This document shows positions 7,038 through 7,363 of a stretch of 7,363 bases of DNA, piece after piece (position 1 is the first letter of the stretch; each line of letters starts with the position of its first letter). Made by a program: the position numbers and the translations under genes. Below the pieces are notes generated by a model. That model ran no database searches and was not told the origin of the DNA. It worked only from the letters and a program-made list of their open reading frames with translations. Origin of the DNA: Sterolibacterium sp964437515 (lineage in GTDB: Bacteria; Pseudomonadota; Gammaproteobacteria; Burkholderiales; Rhodocyclaceae); contig CAYTHB010000100.1 in the NCBI GenBank assembly GCA_964437515.1, positions 1 through 7,363 on the forward strand, written 5' to 3'.

Positions 7038-7363
7038 GATGCTTTCAATGCTTTCAACTCGGCGAGCAGCTTGTCGATTTCAGTTTCGGTCATGAAACTG
7101 CACATGCGGCGGTTGTTCATCAGCATGACCGGCGCATCACCGCAAGCCCCCATGCACTCGCCTTCCTTGAGGGTAAACAAGCCGTCGCCCGTGGTTTCAT
7201 TGAACTCGATACCGAGCTTCTGTTTCAGGTAATCCGCCGCATGCACACCGCCAGACAGCGCGCAGGGCAAATTGGTACACACCGTCAGTTTGAACTTGCC
7301 CACCGGGCTCAGTTCGTACATGTTGTAAAAGGTCGCCACCTCGCGCACCGCCATCGCGGGCAT
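7034..7363 (-). CDS. nuoE: NADH-quinone oxidoreductase subunit E, C-terminal part (5' end outside window)
   Basis: NuoE is the thioredoxin-fold subunit that binds the [2Fe-2S] cluster N1a next to NuoF. The visible 109 codons are its C-terminal two thirds or so; family members are about 155-165 aa, so the start lies beyond the window. The ATG at 7361-7363 is almost certainly an internal codon, since PAMAVREVATFYNMYELSPVG is the middle of the family's conserved N-terminal helical domain. All four cluster ligands are present in the window: C29-TNLP-C34 and C70-MGA-C74 (numbering from the window edge), the latter in GECMGACGDAPV. The end reads ELKALKAS, encoded partly by a tandem 9-base repeat. 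The stop TGA overlaps the nuoF ATG by 4 bases (ATGA). Confidence 0.97.
   Translation of the reverse strand: MPAMAVREVATFYNMYELSPVGKFKLTVCTNLPCALSGGVHAADYLKQKLGIEFNETTGDGLFTLKEGECMGACGDAPVMLMNNRRMCSFMTETEIDKLLAELKALKAS
7039..7056 (-). repeat. Tandem 9-base repeat at the 3' end of nuoE
   Basis: Two exact adjacent copies of a 9-mer (plus strand atgctttca, coding strand TGAAAGCAT) encode LKALKA at the NuoE C-terminus, 2 bases upstream of the nuoF ATG. It probably arose by small slippage duplication and keeps the frame. Two copies are too few to imply function. Confidence 0.6.

Noticed and set aside
5787..7232. A 481-codon open frame on the plus strand, antisense to nuoF and the end of nuoE
   Set aside because: It is entirely opposite genes of certain identity, its translation is rich in His/Arg/Gln with no recognisable domain, and such frames arise from the codon bias of the true strand.
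1..7363. Search for CRISPR arrays, tRNA/rRNA genes, insertion sequences, phage or defence genes and other accessory systems
   Set aside because: The window is filled end to end by eight contiguous nuo genes with at most 53 bases between them; none of these elements is present.

Overview
The window is a stretch of a bacterial respiratory complex I (NADH:quinone oxidoreductase, NDH-1) operon. It is read entirely on the minus strand, so transcription runs from high to low coordinates. Gene order in the direction of transcription is nuoE (5' end cut by the window edge), nuoF, nuoG, nuoH, nuoI, nuoJ, nuoK and nuoL (3' end cut). This is the canonical nuo order with no foreign gene, insertion sequence, RNA gene or CRISPR array inserted.

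The organism is most likely a betaproteobacterium. NuoF (442 aa), NuoG (780 aa), NuoI (162 aa) and NuoK (103 aa, ending in a DDIDSLKG-type tail) have the lengths and signature stretches I associate with that class. NuoG lacks the extra N7 cysteine set found in Escherichia coli. Base composition looks moderately GC-rich by eye. Assignment below class level is not supportable from this sequence alone.

Layout: 7363-7034 nuoE C-terminal part; 7037-5709 nuoF; 5715-3373 nuoG; these form the NADH-oxidising arm (FMN plus Fe-S clusters). 3376-2327 nuoH and 2322-1834 nuoI form the quinone-site junction (NuoH in the membrane, NuoI carrying N6a/N6b). 1780-1148 nuoJ, 1138-827 nuoK and 817-1 nuoL form the membrane proton-pumping arm. 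The genes are packed extremely tightly: nuoE/nuoF and nuoG/nuoH share ATGA stop/start overlaps of 4 bases, nuoF/nuoG overlap by 7 bases, and the nuoH/nuoI, nuoJ/nuoK and nuoK/nuoL gaps are 4, 9 and 9 bases. The only larger gap is 53 bases between nuoI and nuoJ. There is no non-coding stretch over 300 bases, and I see no internal terminator or convincing internal promoter.

Electrons enter from NADH at FMN in NuoF, and the side cluster N1a sits in NuoE. They run through the NuoF/NuoG/NuoI iron-sulfur chain to quinone at the NuoH interface, and the energy is relayed through NuoH, NuoJ and NuoK to antiporter-like subunits such as NuoL. I found no sign of a previously undescribed system. The one item worth a second look is a strong, nearly complete Shine-Dalgarno sequence in the nuoI-nuoJ gap. 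It is placed for an 11-codon leader frame rather than for nuoJ itself.
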